From positions 1-6,298 of the forward strand of contig JAJYJL010000528.1 of assembly GCA_021789565.1 (NCBI GenBank): a stretch of DNA of 6,298 nt, read 5' to 3'. Every line of letters starts with the position of its first letter. Positions within the stretch are counted from its first letter, which is position 1. The position numbers and the translations under genes were made by a program. The notes under the pieces are model-generated. The model saw only the letters and a program-made list of their open reading frames with translations. It was not told where the DNA came from and did not search any database. The stretch comes from Acidobacteriota bacterium. Its GTDB lineage: Bacteria > Acidobacteriota > Terriglobia > UBA7540. Of the stretch, positions 1-5,636 are shown piece after piece.

Positions 1-1330
1 GGAGTCCCAACTCAAATTGCACGCGGTGTTCCACGTTTCTGAGAAATTCGTAGGCGCTCACCAGGGCCGCGTAATCACGGTCGCTGATCCATCCCTTGTC
101 ATTCAGTTTGCGCAATGCCAGCAAGGTTCCGCCGGACCTTACCCAGCGGTCCTCGCCGCCGCGCAGTCGCTGCAGGCACTGGGTGAGGAATTCAATGTCG
201 CGAATGCCGCCCCGGTGCAGCTTGACGTCGATGGCGTCGCTTTGGCTGTGCTCCAGCTTCCGTGAAATTCTTTCGCGCGACAGCAGCACGGCTTCAACGG
301 CGGCAAAATCGGCAGGCGAGCCGTAAATGTGCGGTTCCACTCCGCGCAGGAACTCGCGGGTCACGCGCGTCTGCCCCGCCGAGTGCCGGGCCTTGATCAG
401 CATCTGCAGTTCCCACTCGCGCGCGCGCCTTGCGTAATACTCCAGCGCCGATTTCAGGCTGATGGCCAGGTCGCCCATTTCGCCTTCAGGACGCAGGCGC
501 AGGTCCACCCGAAACACCTGACCCTGCGGAGTCGACTGCGTGATGGTGCGCGTGATGGCGCGGGCCAGCCGCACAAAATATTCCTTGTTGCTGATGATGG
601 AGTCGGGTTCGCTGCCGCCCGCCGTCTCTCCGTCTCTTTCATAGAGGAAAAGCAGGTCGATGTCTGAACTGTAGTTGAGCTCGTTCCCGCCCAGCTTGCC
701 CAGCGAGACAATGCTGAAGCCGCTCCGCACAATGCGGCCCTGTGCGTCGCGATACTGGGGCTGGCCGTAGCGCTTTTCCAGCTCCTGGTCGCAGAAAATC
801 AGGGCGTTCCACAGCATCACGTCCGCCAGCATGGAAAGCTCCAGCGTGGTCTCACCCAGCGTGGAGAGCCCCAGCACGTCTTTCAGAACAATGCGCAGAT
901 AGTTTCGCCGCTTGAAGCGCGCCAGTTGCGCTGAGAGCCACACGTCCGGATGCGTGGTGGCAAACCGCGCGTAGTCCTGCATCAGCTCTTCCCGCGATTT
1001 CAGCTTGGTGAATTTGCGGTCGCGCGCAAACTGTGCCGGCAGGGAAGGGTCGGCAAAGAAGCTCTCTGCCAGAAAAGTACTGTAACCGAAAATGGCCACC
1101 AGGTAGGTCAGCGCGGTGGGATAGCGGGCCAGGTCTTTCAGTACGTCCTTGGGCGCGCCAAGCACGTAGCGCTCCAGCAGATTCAAGGCTCCGTCAGGGT
1201 CAGGCGAATGCGCCAGCAGCGACGCCACCGGAACCGCCAGCCCTGGAGCCAACCGCCCCGTCAGGCGTTCGACGTTGCTCTCGGCTTTTGCTGGATCCTC
1301 AAAGGCAATCCCCGTGAACTCAGGACGCAT
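1..1330 (-). CDS. glnE: Glutamine synthetase adenylyltransferase / adenylyl-removing enzyme (GlnE), N-terminal part, cut by left edge
   Basis: GlnE attaches AMP to, and removes it from, a tyrosine of glutamine synthetase in response to nitrogen status, acting in the cytoplasm under PII control. I translated the minus frame by hand from ATG at 1330: 443 codons are open to the window edge, about half of the usual ~950 residues. The visible part matches the N-terminal adenylyl-removing nucleotidyltransferase domain: GKLGGNELNYSSDIDLLF at ~211-228 with the metal-binding pair D223/D225, DLRLRPEG at ~276-283, WELQMLIKAR at ~306-315, GGIRDIEF at ~374-381, and the start of the following helical region (LRNVEHRVQ, ~429). 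The C-terminal adenylylating half lies outside the window. An in-frame TAA lies 12 nt before the ATG, so no start further upstream is possible. There is no Shine-Dalgarno, but a TATAAT box sits 8 nt before the ATG. Identification is firm; exact start fairly sure. Confidence 0.95.
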   Translation of the reverse strand, partial: MRPEFTGIAFEDPAKAESNVERLTGRLAPGLAVPVASLLAHSPDPDGALNLLERYVLGAPKDVLKDLARYPTALTYLVAIFGYSTFLAESFFADPSLPAQFARDRKFTKLKSREELMQDYARFATTHPDVWLSAQLARFKRRNYLRIVLKDVLGLSTLGETTLELSMLADVMLWNALIFCDQELEKRYGQPQYRDAQGRIVRSGFSIVSLGKLGGNELNYSSDIDLLFLYERDGETAGGSEPDSIISNKEYFVRLARAITRTITQSTPQGQVFRVDLRLRPEGEMGDLAISLKSALEYYARRAREWELQMLIKARHSAGQTRVTREFLRGVEPHIYGSPADFAAVEAVLLSRERISRKLEHSQSDAIDVKLHRGGIRDIEFLTQCLQRLRGGEDRWVRSGGTLLALRKLNDKGWISDRDYAALVSAYEFLRNVEHRVQFELGL

Positions 1331-1662
1331 GACAAGTGATTATAACAGCCCGCGCCACTCGGCACCTTCCAGCGTCAAACGCCGGATAAGATTGCACAGG
1401 AACGCGGCGGCCGGGCGAAACGATATTTCCAAGTAACGAAAGCCTGCTTGCAGCAGGTCCGAACAACGCACCCGGCGCTCGTGGCGCTATTGCAGCACCG
1501 CTGTTTACCACATTTGCGTCATGAGCAAGGAGCAGTTCGAGAGCGAAATCAGGAAACTTCCTGCGAAAAAAGATAGTCAAAACATTGCCATGAACCGTTG
1601 AAGCCTATGTGGCGGCAACACTCCACTTCGTTGCTTCGTGTTAGCATAATGCCGGAAGCGCC
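1331..1662. other. Intergenic region between divergent glnE and smr
   Basis: These 332 bp separate the glnE start (minus) from the smr start (plus) and should hold both promoters. The glnE -10 is at the left end. No convincing promoter for smr was found: CATAAT at 1645-1650 lacks a -35 at proper spacing. A short palindrome, CCTGCT-TGC-AGCAGG, lies at 1443-1457. A 26-residue open frame at 1521-1601 (MSKEQFESEIRKLP...) has no ribosome binding site and is not called as a gene. Nothing else recognisable was seen. Confidence 0.5.
1339..1347 (-). promoter_or_regulatory. Extended -10 box (TGTTATAAT) for glnE
   Basis: Read on the minus strand, TGTTATAAT is a perfect extended -10 (TGn plus TATAAT) ending 8 nt before the glnE ATG at 1330. 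Transcription would be expected to begin within 1-2 nt of the start codon, giving a leaderless or nearly leaderless message. This fits the absence of a Shine-Dalgarno. The hexamer 17 bp upstream (AGGTGC) is a poor -35; a TTGACG exists but 28 bp away, too far. The call rests on sequence match alone. Confidence 0.45.
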
Positions 1663-1938
1663 ATGCCGCCTGACGAAGAGCCCGTTCGCATTCCCATCAC
1701 CGACGTTTTTGACCTGCACTCTGTGCGACCGAAGGAAGTGGAAGAGGTGGTGGAGGCTTACCTTGAAGAGGCCCGCAACATGGGCCTGAAAAACATTCGT
1801 ATTATTCATGGGCGCGGCATCGGTGTGCAGCGCCGAATCGTCCGCGCGGTGCTGGCCCGAACGGCGTATGTTACCTCCTACGGGGACGCTCCCGAGCAGG
1901 CGGGCGGTTGGGGCGCTACCATCGTCACCCTGAGATAA
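1663..1938 (+). CDS. Small free-standing Smr-domain protein (MutS2 C-terminal-like)
   Basis: The 91-residue product is almost entirely one Smr domain, the fold found at the C-terminus of MutS2 and as stand-alone proteins, associated with DNA or RNA binding and nicking. Signatures: DLHSVRP at 17-23 (family LDLHG/DLH motif, H19), HGRGIG at 49-54 (family HGKGxG), and GGWGATIVTL at 81-90 matching the usual GGxGATxVxL end. Both conserved motifs expected for endonuclease activity are present, so an active protein is plausible, but its substrate cannot be told. The start is fixed by an in-frame TAG at 1642-1644 with no other start codon between; a weak GGAAG lies 6 nt before the ATG. It is the only plus-strand gene, divergent from glnE and convergent with the sulfur operon. 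No MutS domains are present, so it is not a truncated MutS2 visible here. Confidence 0.9.
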   Translation: MPPDEEPVRIPITDVFDLHSVRPKEVEEVVEAYLEEARNMGLKNIRIIHGRGIGVQRRIVRAVLARTAYVTSYGDAPEQAGGWGATIVTLR

Positions 1939-1943
1939 GTGGG

Positions 1944-1996
1944 CCGCGGCTTCAGCATGGTAGACACGACACCCTTCTTGTGCCGCGGGTTTTAGC
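1944..1996 (+). terminator. Possible terminator hairpin after smr
   Basis: CCGCGGC (1944-1950) can pair with GCCGCGG (1982-1988), a 7-bp all-GC stem starting 5 nt after the smr TAA, followed by a T-rich run GTTTTAGCTTTT. The 31-nt loop is much longer than in typical intrinsic terminators, so the call is weak. It occupies most of the gap between smr and the converging dsrE-like gene. Confidence 0.3.
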
Positions 1997-2008
1997 TTTT
2001 GGGAAAGT

Positions 2009-2590
2009 TCAGATAAACAGGCTGGTGCGTGATTTCAGCGAGTCGGCAAGAAAGCTTGCGACGCCGCCGTGCTCAAGCCCGGCGACAAGCTCGGAATCCT
2101 TGATGCCCATCACGTCGCGCGACATTTCGCAGGCGATGGCGCGCACGCCCAGCTCACGGGCCAGCGAGATCATGTCTTCCAGCGAGCTGACATTCTTTTC
2201 CTTCATCATGGCCCGCAGCATTTTGGCGCCCACGCCGAAGTAGTTCATCTTTGAGACGGGAAGCTCCAGGCTCGATGACGGCGACATCATGGCCATAGCT
2301 TTCTGAAAGAATGTCTTGCCGGAAAATTCCGAGCCCTTCTTCAGAACGCTCAGTCCCCAGAAGGTGAAGAACATGCTTACCTGCTGGCCCATGGCGGCGG
2401 CGCCCGTGGCGATCACAAATGCCGCCAGCACGCGGTCCAGGTCGCCCGAGAAAACGACAATCGCCACGCGGTCTTCCGGCGTGCGTTCTTCCAGGTCCTG
2501 CAGCCGCCGGGTGAGTTCCTGCACCTTTTCTTCCAGTGCCTGCACGCGGGATTTGTCTTCGCCGGCTCTCGTATCAATGCTGGTTTCCAT
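2009..2590 (-). CDS. DsrE/DsrF-like (DsrE2-type) sulfurtransferase family protein
   Basis: DsrE-fold proteins carry sulfur as a cysteine persulfide, typically exchanging it with TusA. This 193-residue protein has a charged N-terminal segment (~11-37) with heptad-like spacing (VQALEEKVQELTRRLQDLEE), likely a short coiled coil for oligomerisation. The DsrE domain follows: strand VAIVVFSGD (~42-50), a hydrophobic helix (~52-68), FFTFWGL (~74-80), then the conserved ACEMSRDVMGI (~153-163). C154 is the only cysteine in the protein and the probable sulfur-binding residue. Methionine is abundant around 98-130. It is last in a three-gene operon after the TusA-like gene, separated by 12 bp, with a near-perfect Shine-Dalgarno. 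The DsrE2-like call is by motif; whether the hydrophobic helices insert in the membrane, as proposed for some DsrE2 proteins, is uncertain. Sulfur donor and acceptor are inferred from neighbours. Confidence 0.88.
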   Translation of the reverse strand: METSIDTRAGEDKSRVQALEEKVQELTRRLQDLEERTPEDRVAIVVFSGDLDRVLAAFVIATGAAAMGQQVSMFFTFWGLSVLKKGSEFSGKTFFQKAMAMMSPSSSLELPVSKMNYFGVGAKMLRAMMKEKNVSSLEDMISLARELGVRAIACEMSRDVMGIKDSELVAGLEHGGVASFLADSLKSRTSLFI

Positions 2591-2595
2591 CGGCG

Positions 2596-2603
2596 CACCT
2601 CCT
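2596..2603 (-). promoter_or_regulatory. Strong ribosome binding site of the dsrE-like gene
   Basis: AGGAGGTG on the minus strand, 5 nt before the ATG at 2590, is close to a perfect anti-16S match. Its first A is the last base of the TusA-like gene's TGA stop codon, so ribosomes ending TusA stop directly on it, favouring coupled translation and a high yield of the third protein. Confidence 0.8.
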
Positions 2604-2854
2604 CAAGAGATTCGCTTGACGTAATGGATGTAGACGTTGGCACCGTCCACGGATTCTTCTTCCTGGCCCAGCAGCTCCACGTTTTTTGCGATCTTGGCCC
2701 AGCCCTGAAAGTCCGCAACCGATCCGCGATCACTGGCCAGCACCTTCAGCACCTGTCCCGGCTCCATTTTTCCGGCTTCTTTTCGCGCGTTGATCAGAGG
2801 CATGGGGCAGTTCATGCCGCGCGCGTCAAACAGCTTGTCAAAAGGCTGGCTCAT
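2603..2854 (-). CDS. TusA-like sulfur carrier protein
   Basis: An 83-residue protein of the TusA/SirA/YeeD family, small cytoplasmic carriers that hold sulfur as a persulfide on one cysteine and relay it between rhodaneses, DsrE proteins and end users such as tRNA thiolation or sulfur oxidation. The family signature DARGMNCPMP is at 10-19, with CPxP at 16-19 and C16, the only cysteine, as sulfur acceptor. SDRGSVADFQGWAK (~41-54) matches the second conserved block. The ATG at 2854 is chosen over an upstream in-frame one (2896) because it gives the usual family length and has AGGGGGA 6 nt upstream. Its ATG overlaps the TGA of the rhodanese/MBL gene (ATGA). Its neighbours favour sulfane sulfur handling over tRNA modification, since no tRNA-thiolation gene is visible. 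No gene symbol is given because the paralogous function is unresolved. Confidence 0.93.
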   Translation of the reverse strand: MSQPFDKLFDARGMNCPMPLINARKEAGKMEPGQVLKVLASDRGSVADFQGWAKIAKNVELLGQEEESVDGANVYIHYVKRIS

Positions 2855-4077
2855 TTCGTATCCCCCTGGCAATTTCCGGATGCAGCGAGCCCGCAAACGT
2901 TTTTCCCAAGTTCAAGCTGGGAGGCTTCATCCTCCAAGGGCGCGAGCAACCCGGCATTCACCCTCTTGATGTTAACGTACTCGGGCATGAACGGAGGAAG
3001 GTTTTGCAGCAGGTAACGGACAAAACCCTCCTCGGTTTCCCGGGCCAGCAGTTGCAGGCCGGGATTACTCTGCTTCAACTCATCGAGCGTCGCGGCAAAC
3101 AGTCCGTCATCATTTCCTTCCGCAAGGCTGTTGAAGTGTCCCGGCAGCACAACAATTCTTCCCGGCAGCGCCGCCAGCTTGCGTAGCGACCGGCCGTGCA
3201 GCGGCGCCCAGGTTGCAGCCTTGCCGCCCAGGTCCGGCCGCGCAATCGAGCCGATGCAGATGCTGTCTCCGGTGAAAAGGTAGCGGTCATCAATCCGCAA
3301 GGCCACCAGGCCCAGCGTGTGCCCCGGAATGTGAATCGCTACCAGTTCCACCTGCCCCACTTTGAAAATCTGGCCGTCGCGGATGGCGTTGTAGGGAATC
3401 GTGGCGGGAAGAACGTCCATCGGATGGATAGCGTCGTAAGGGTGCAAATGATAGGGAGCGCCGCTTTCGGCGGCGAGCGCCGTGCCTCCGCTGATGTGGT
3501 CTGCGTGGCCGTGCGTGTCCATCACGCTTGCAATCTCGAAATCTTTGTTCCGCGCCAGCTCCTGATAAGGATGAAGGTGGCGCAGCGGATCGATCACCAG
3601 CGCCTGGCCGTCGCCCACCACTACGTAGCTGAGGCAGCCGCGCGCGGGACGGCTCACCTGGTAAATGGCAAGTTCCGGCGTCTCAACCACCACTCGGGTC
3701 GAATAATAATCCCCCCAGGCCTTCATGCCGCCCTTCAGGTTAGCGCTCACGTAGCCCAGCCGCTCCAGTCCCTGACGGACGTATTCGGAAGTGTCGCCCT
3801 TGGCGCACACGCTCAGCACCGGCAGGTCGCGCGGAATCTGGCCGTCCAGGTGCTGCTCGACGCAGGCCACCACGGAATCCACCATCTCGTCCTGGCCGCC
3901 CAGCTCCAACATTTCAAAGTAAGGAACGTTGAAGGTTGGCAGCGGCTCACGCCCTTCCAGGCGGAACCTCTCAAACTCGTCGCGGTTCCGCACGTCCAGG
4001 ACAAAGAACTTCTCGCCCCGTTCGAGAGAGACAAGCAGGCCCTCTGCTGTCCAGAGCGGTTCAATTGAATTTTTCAT
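2851..4077 (-). CDS. Rhodanese - metallo-beta-lactamase fusion, persulfide dioxygenase-like
   Basis: A 408-residue two-domain protein. Residues ~5-128 form a rhodanese domain: VLDVRNRDEFERF at ~27-39, active-site loop VCAKGDTS with C91, and the closing LKGGMKAWGDYY. Residues ~135-335 form a metallo-beta-lactamase domain of the ETHE1/glyoxalase-II branch: THGHADH at 188-194 (H189, H191, D193, H194), PGHTLG with H253, FTGDSICIGSIARPDLGG with D271, and LPGH with H314. ETHE1 enzymes oxidise glutathione-type persulfides to sulfite with one iron; the rhodanese domain would supply or accept the sulfane sulfur. A ~70-residue tail resembling those of such fusions (FMPEYVNIKRVN, ~363-374) ends with C395 and C403. 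Cytoplasmic; no signal peptide. It leads the operon, followed by TusA-like (ATGA overlap) and DsrE-like genes. Substrate is inferred; a plain hydrolase of the glyoxalase-II type cannot be excluded. Confidence 0.92.
   Translation of the reverse strand: MKNSIEPLWTAEGLLVSLERGEKFFVLDVRNRDEFERFRLEGREPLPTFNVPYFEMLELGGQDEMVDSVVACVEQHLDGQIPRDLPVLSVCAKGDTSEYVRQGLERLGYVSANLKGGMKAWGDYYSTRVVVETPELAIYQVSRPARGCLSYVVVGDGQALVIDPLRHLHPYQELARNKDFEIASVMDTHGHADHISGGTALAAESGAPYHLHPYDAIHPMDVLPATIPYNAIRDGQIFKVGQVELVAIHIPGHTLGLVALRIDDRYLFTGDSICIGSIARPDLGGKAATWAPLHGRSLRKLAALPGRIVVLPGHFNSLAEGNDDGLFAATLDELKQSNPGLQLLARETEEGFVRYLLQNLPPFMPEYVNIKRVNAGLLAPLEDEASQLELGKNVCGLAASGNCQGDTK
2861..2867 (-). promoter_or_regulatory. 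Ribosome binding site deciding the tusA-like start
   Basis: AGGGGGA on the minus strand lies 6 nt before the ATG at 2854, inside the last codons of the upstream fusion gene. The alternative ATG at 2896 would add 14 residues that do not belong to the family, so this site supports the shorter protein. Confidence 0.65.
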
Positions 4078-4093
4078 TGGGGTCCCCTCCCCA
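4078..4093 (-). promoter_or_regulatory. Ribosome binding site of the fusion gene, within a possible hairpin
   Basis: On the minus strand GGAGGGG lies 6 nt before the ATG at 4077. The same stretch can fold as TGGGG-AGGGGA-CCCCA (5-bp stem, 6-nt loop), which would put part of the site in the stem and the rest in the loop. Folding is a hand reading, not a calculation. Confidence 0.5.
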
Positions 4094-4101
4094 CTGGCGC
4101 G

Positions 4102-4110
4102 ATTATACCA
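4102..4110 (-). promoter_or_regulatory. Extended -10 promoter (TGGTATAAT) of the sulfur operon
   Basis: TGGTATAAT on the minus strand is a perfect extended -10 element, 24 nt before the ATG at 4077. Expected transcription start is near the A at 4095, leaving an ~18-nt leader that holds just the ribosome binding site. The -35 position at 17-bp spacing reads TTTCGC, a poor match, as is common when the extended -10 carries recognition. It lies within the 122-bp gap after the PLC gene and should transcribe all three sulfur genes. Confidence 0.6.
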
Positions 4111-4163
4111 AAGCGGTATCTGTCGCGAAAGAAATTTGAAGGGATTCTTGATACGGATTAAGT

Positions 4164-4189
4164 GGCAGCCAGGACTTCGTCCTTGTGCC
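4164..4189 (-). terminator. Hairpin just after the PLC gene, possible weak terminator
   Basis: AGGAC (4171-4175) pairs with GTCCT (4179-4183) around a 3-nt loop, and an outer GGCA/TGCC pair (4164-4167 with 4186-4189) extends it across a small internal loop. It begins 10 nt after the PLC stop on the minus strand. No U-tract follows on that strand (ACTTAAT), so intrinsic termination is doubtful; it may instead protect the transcript end. Confidence 0.3.
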
Positions 4190-4199
4190 GTGTGCTTTC

Positions 4200-5561
4200 T
4201 TAGTGAGAAGCAATTCGGGTTTCGACTGGCGCGGATCTCAAAGCGGAAAGCTCAAGCAGGGTCCTTTTCCATTTCCGGGGATGGGCCTTCGCAATAGCGG
4301 GCGCATTGAGGTTACTGTAGTAGGCGAGAATATTCTCGCGAAGTTCGGGAGTCAAATTGCGGAATCGATGTTTTGCAAGGCCATTCAAGAGGTGTGCATA
4401 AGTCTCGTCAGCAAGAGAATATCGCGTTGCGCGGGCTGGTCGTCCTATATCGAGATTATCGTCCTTCAGAATCAACTGGCCATCTGGCAGCCCCGACAGG
4501 TCAGCCTCATAGCGAACGACAGAAACGTCGAAAGCCTCTATGAATAAGTCCTGGACCCGGACCGTTGGAGGTTTGAACTGAAGCGTCCGCAAGGGGCCGA
4601 CTTTCGGCATCACCTCAACAAACAGCACCAGAGCCTTGGATACGAATTGGATGTCTTCTCGCTTGATCTCTGCTCGCCAGCGCCACCTCCAGGGTTTGAG
4701 GCGGTGGAATTTACTTCTTCTTCCCGGAACCACCTCATAATTCTCTGCGGCAAGGCGATAGGAAAATCTTGCGGTGACAATCTTCGGATCAGCACGCTGG
4801 AACTCTTTTCTTTTGTGGCGCCAGACGATCTGACCCAGTTCGGGAATAATCTCACTGGCGCTCATTTTGTACATCCAGAGCGAAAGCCGTTCTGACCAGA
4901 AAAGCTTGCTCAGTTTCAGGCCATAAGTTTGCTGAAATGCTTCGCCGAGCAGGGCTTTGGGTACTTTGAATCCGATGTAGTTATGGTAGGTTTTTGGAAG
5001 GTAACCCGCTCCGGTGATCTGTACCACGTCAAAAGAGAATTCCGTCATGATGTGCGCCGTGGGGTCATCTTCGTAACTGACGCGGTTGCCAAACCTCCGG
5101 CGCAGCGCAGGGTACATCAGAGGGACGGAGACGTTGACCGCCAAGGGATGTCCCGTATTGTCGGCGACGTAATGAGAAAGCGCCCCAAGCGCAAAGGCAT
5201 ATTCATCAACGTCCTTTGAATCATTGAGAAGCGCTTCCACAAAATCACCGCTGCGCACATAATGTGTCAGCATGCTGAAATACTTGTCGCCGAGCGGATA
5301 GTAACCCATATCCTGAATCACACAGCCGCCGTAGGCAAAGGCATGCGCTTCCTGAATTTCTGCTGGTGTGGCATTGGGATAACGCTGGAGCAGCAAGGGA
5401 ACGATATAGGGTTCCCATGCTGCGTCAATCAGCGCTTCGTGGCTGAGTACCGAGTATCCCATCAAAGGCGCAGCCGCAAGCGACAGATAAAACCCAACAC
5501 TCCACAACACGGCAACAATGGCTGGCAGCGCGAATCGCCTCTTGCTTGCTAGTGAATCCAT
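4200..5561 (-). CDS. Secreted zinc-dependent phospholipase C-like protein with long C-terminal extension
   Basis: A 453-residue protein of the bacterial zinc-dependent PLC family (Bacillus cereus PC-PLC / clostridial alpha-toxin type), which cleaves phospholipid head groups outside the cytoplasm. The N-terminus has a basic region (SKRRF, 6-10) and a hydrophobic stretch (~11-33), a signal peptide with a Tat-like KR pair. The zinc-ligand series lines up in order with PC-PLC: SHE H41, QDMGYYP D84, LTHYV H100, LSHYVADNTGH H130/D134/H138, and DPTAHIMTE H170/E174. The catalytic part occupies ~35-255; a further ~200 residues have no domain I recognise and include a Trp/Arg-alternating basic patch (~290-296). 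ATG at 5561 is chosen over an upstream TTG (5615) because it places the signal peptide at the N-terminus. Ribosome binding is modest (AGG ~8 nt upstream). Substrate and true lipase activity are unproven; the mature-N-terminal Trp ligand of PC-PLC is not obvious here. Confidence 0.85.
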   Translation of the reverse strand: MDSLASKRRFALPAIVAVLWSVGFYLSLAAAPLMGYSVLSHEALIDAAWEPYIVPLLLQRYPNATPAEIQEAHAFAYGGCVIQDMGYYPLGDKYFSMLTHYVRSGDFVEALLNDSKDVDEYAFALGALSHYVADNTGHPLAVNVSVPLMYPALRRRFGNRVSYEDDPTAHIMTEFSFDVVQITGAGYLPKTYHNYIGFKVPKALLGEAFQQTYGLKLSKLFWSERLSLWMYKMSASEIIPELGQIVWRHKRKEFQRADPKIVTARFSYRLAAENYEVVPGRRSKFHRLKPWRWRWRAEIKREDIQFVSKALVLFVEVMPKVGPLRTLQFKPPTVRVQDLFIEAFDVSVVRYEADLSGLPDGQLILKDDNLDIGRPARATRYSLADETYAHLLNGLAKHRFRNLTPELRENILAYYSNLNAPAIAKAHPRKWKRTLLELSALRSAPVETRIASH

Positions 5562-5619
5562 TGAAAGACCTGCTCCCCGGCTAAATCTGGGACCCAGCTT
5601 ATTCTGATACGGCAATGCT

Positions 5620-5636
5620 CGTCAGGTTGACTGACG
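5620..5636. repeat. 17-bp inverted repeat upstream of the PLC gene
   Basis: CGTCAG-GTTGA-CTGACG is a perfect 6-bp inverted repeat with a 5-nt centre, 59 bp upstream of the PLC start codon. On the minus strand its near half contains CTGACG, a partial -35, with GAATAA about 15 bp further on; the site is positioned as an operator might be. Chance occurrence is possible for a 6-bp stem. Confidence 0.4.

Noticed and set aside
1443..1457. CCTGCT-TGC-AGCAGG palindrome as an operator
   Set aside because: Only a 6-bp stem in GC-rich DNA, about 100 bp from either start and not repeated; chance is a sufficient explanation.
1320..1580. 86-residue minus-strand open frame overlapping the glnE start
   Set aside because: No motif, overlaps glnE in another frame by 11 bp, no convincing ribosome binding site; composition looks non-coding.
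1521..1601. 26-residue open frame MSKEQFESEIRKLP... in the glnE-smr gap
   Set aside because: It reads protein-like but has no ribosome binding site, no homologue I recognise, and is too short to separate from chance.
2855..2896. Longer N-terminus (MRARCIRKLPGGYE) for the TusA-like protein
   Set aside because: The extra 14 residues fall inside the upstream gene, add a non-family segment, and the internal ATG has the better ribosome binding site.
3196..4068. 290-residue plus-strand open frame opposite the rhodanese/MBL fusion
   Set aside because: Long only because it is antisense to a GC-rich real gene; no domain, while the minus-strand frame has clear catalytic motifs.
5587..5597. CTGGG-A-CCCAG palindrome in the PLC upstream region
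   Set aside because: Five-bp arms with a 1-nt centre cannot form a useful RNA hairpin and are common by chance.
5562..5615. TTG start adding 18 residues to the PLC
   Set aside because: It would bury the signal peptide; ATG at 5561 gives a standard secretory N-terminus.
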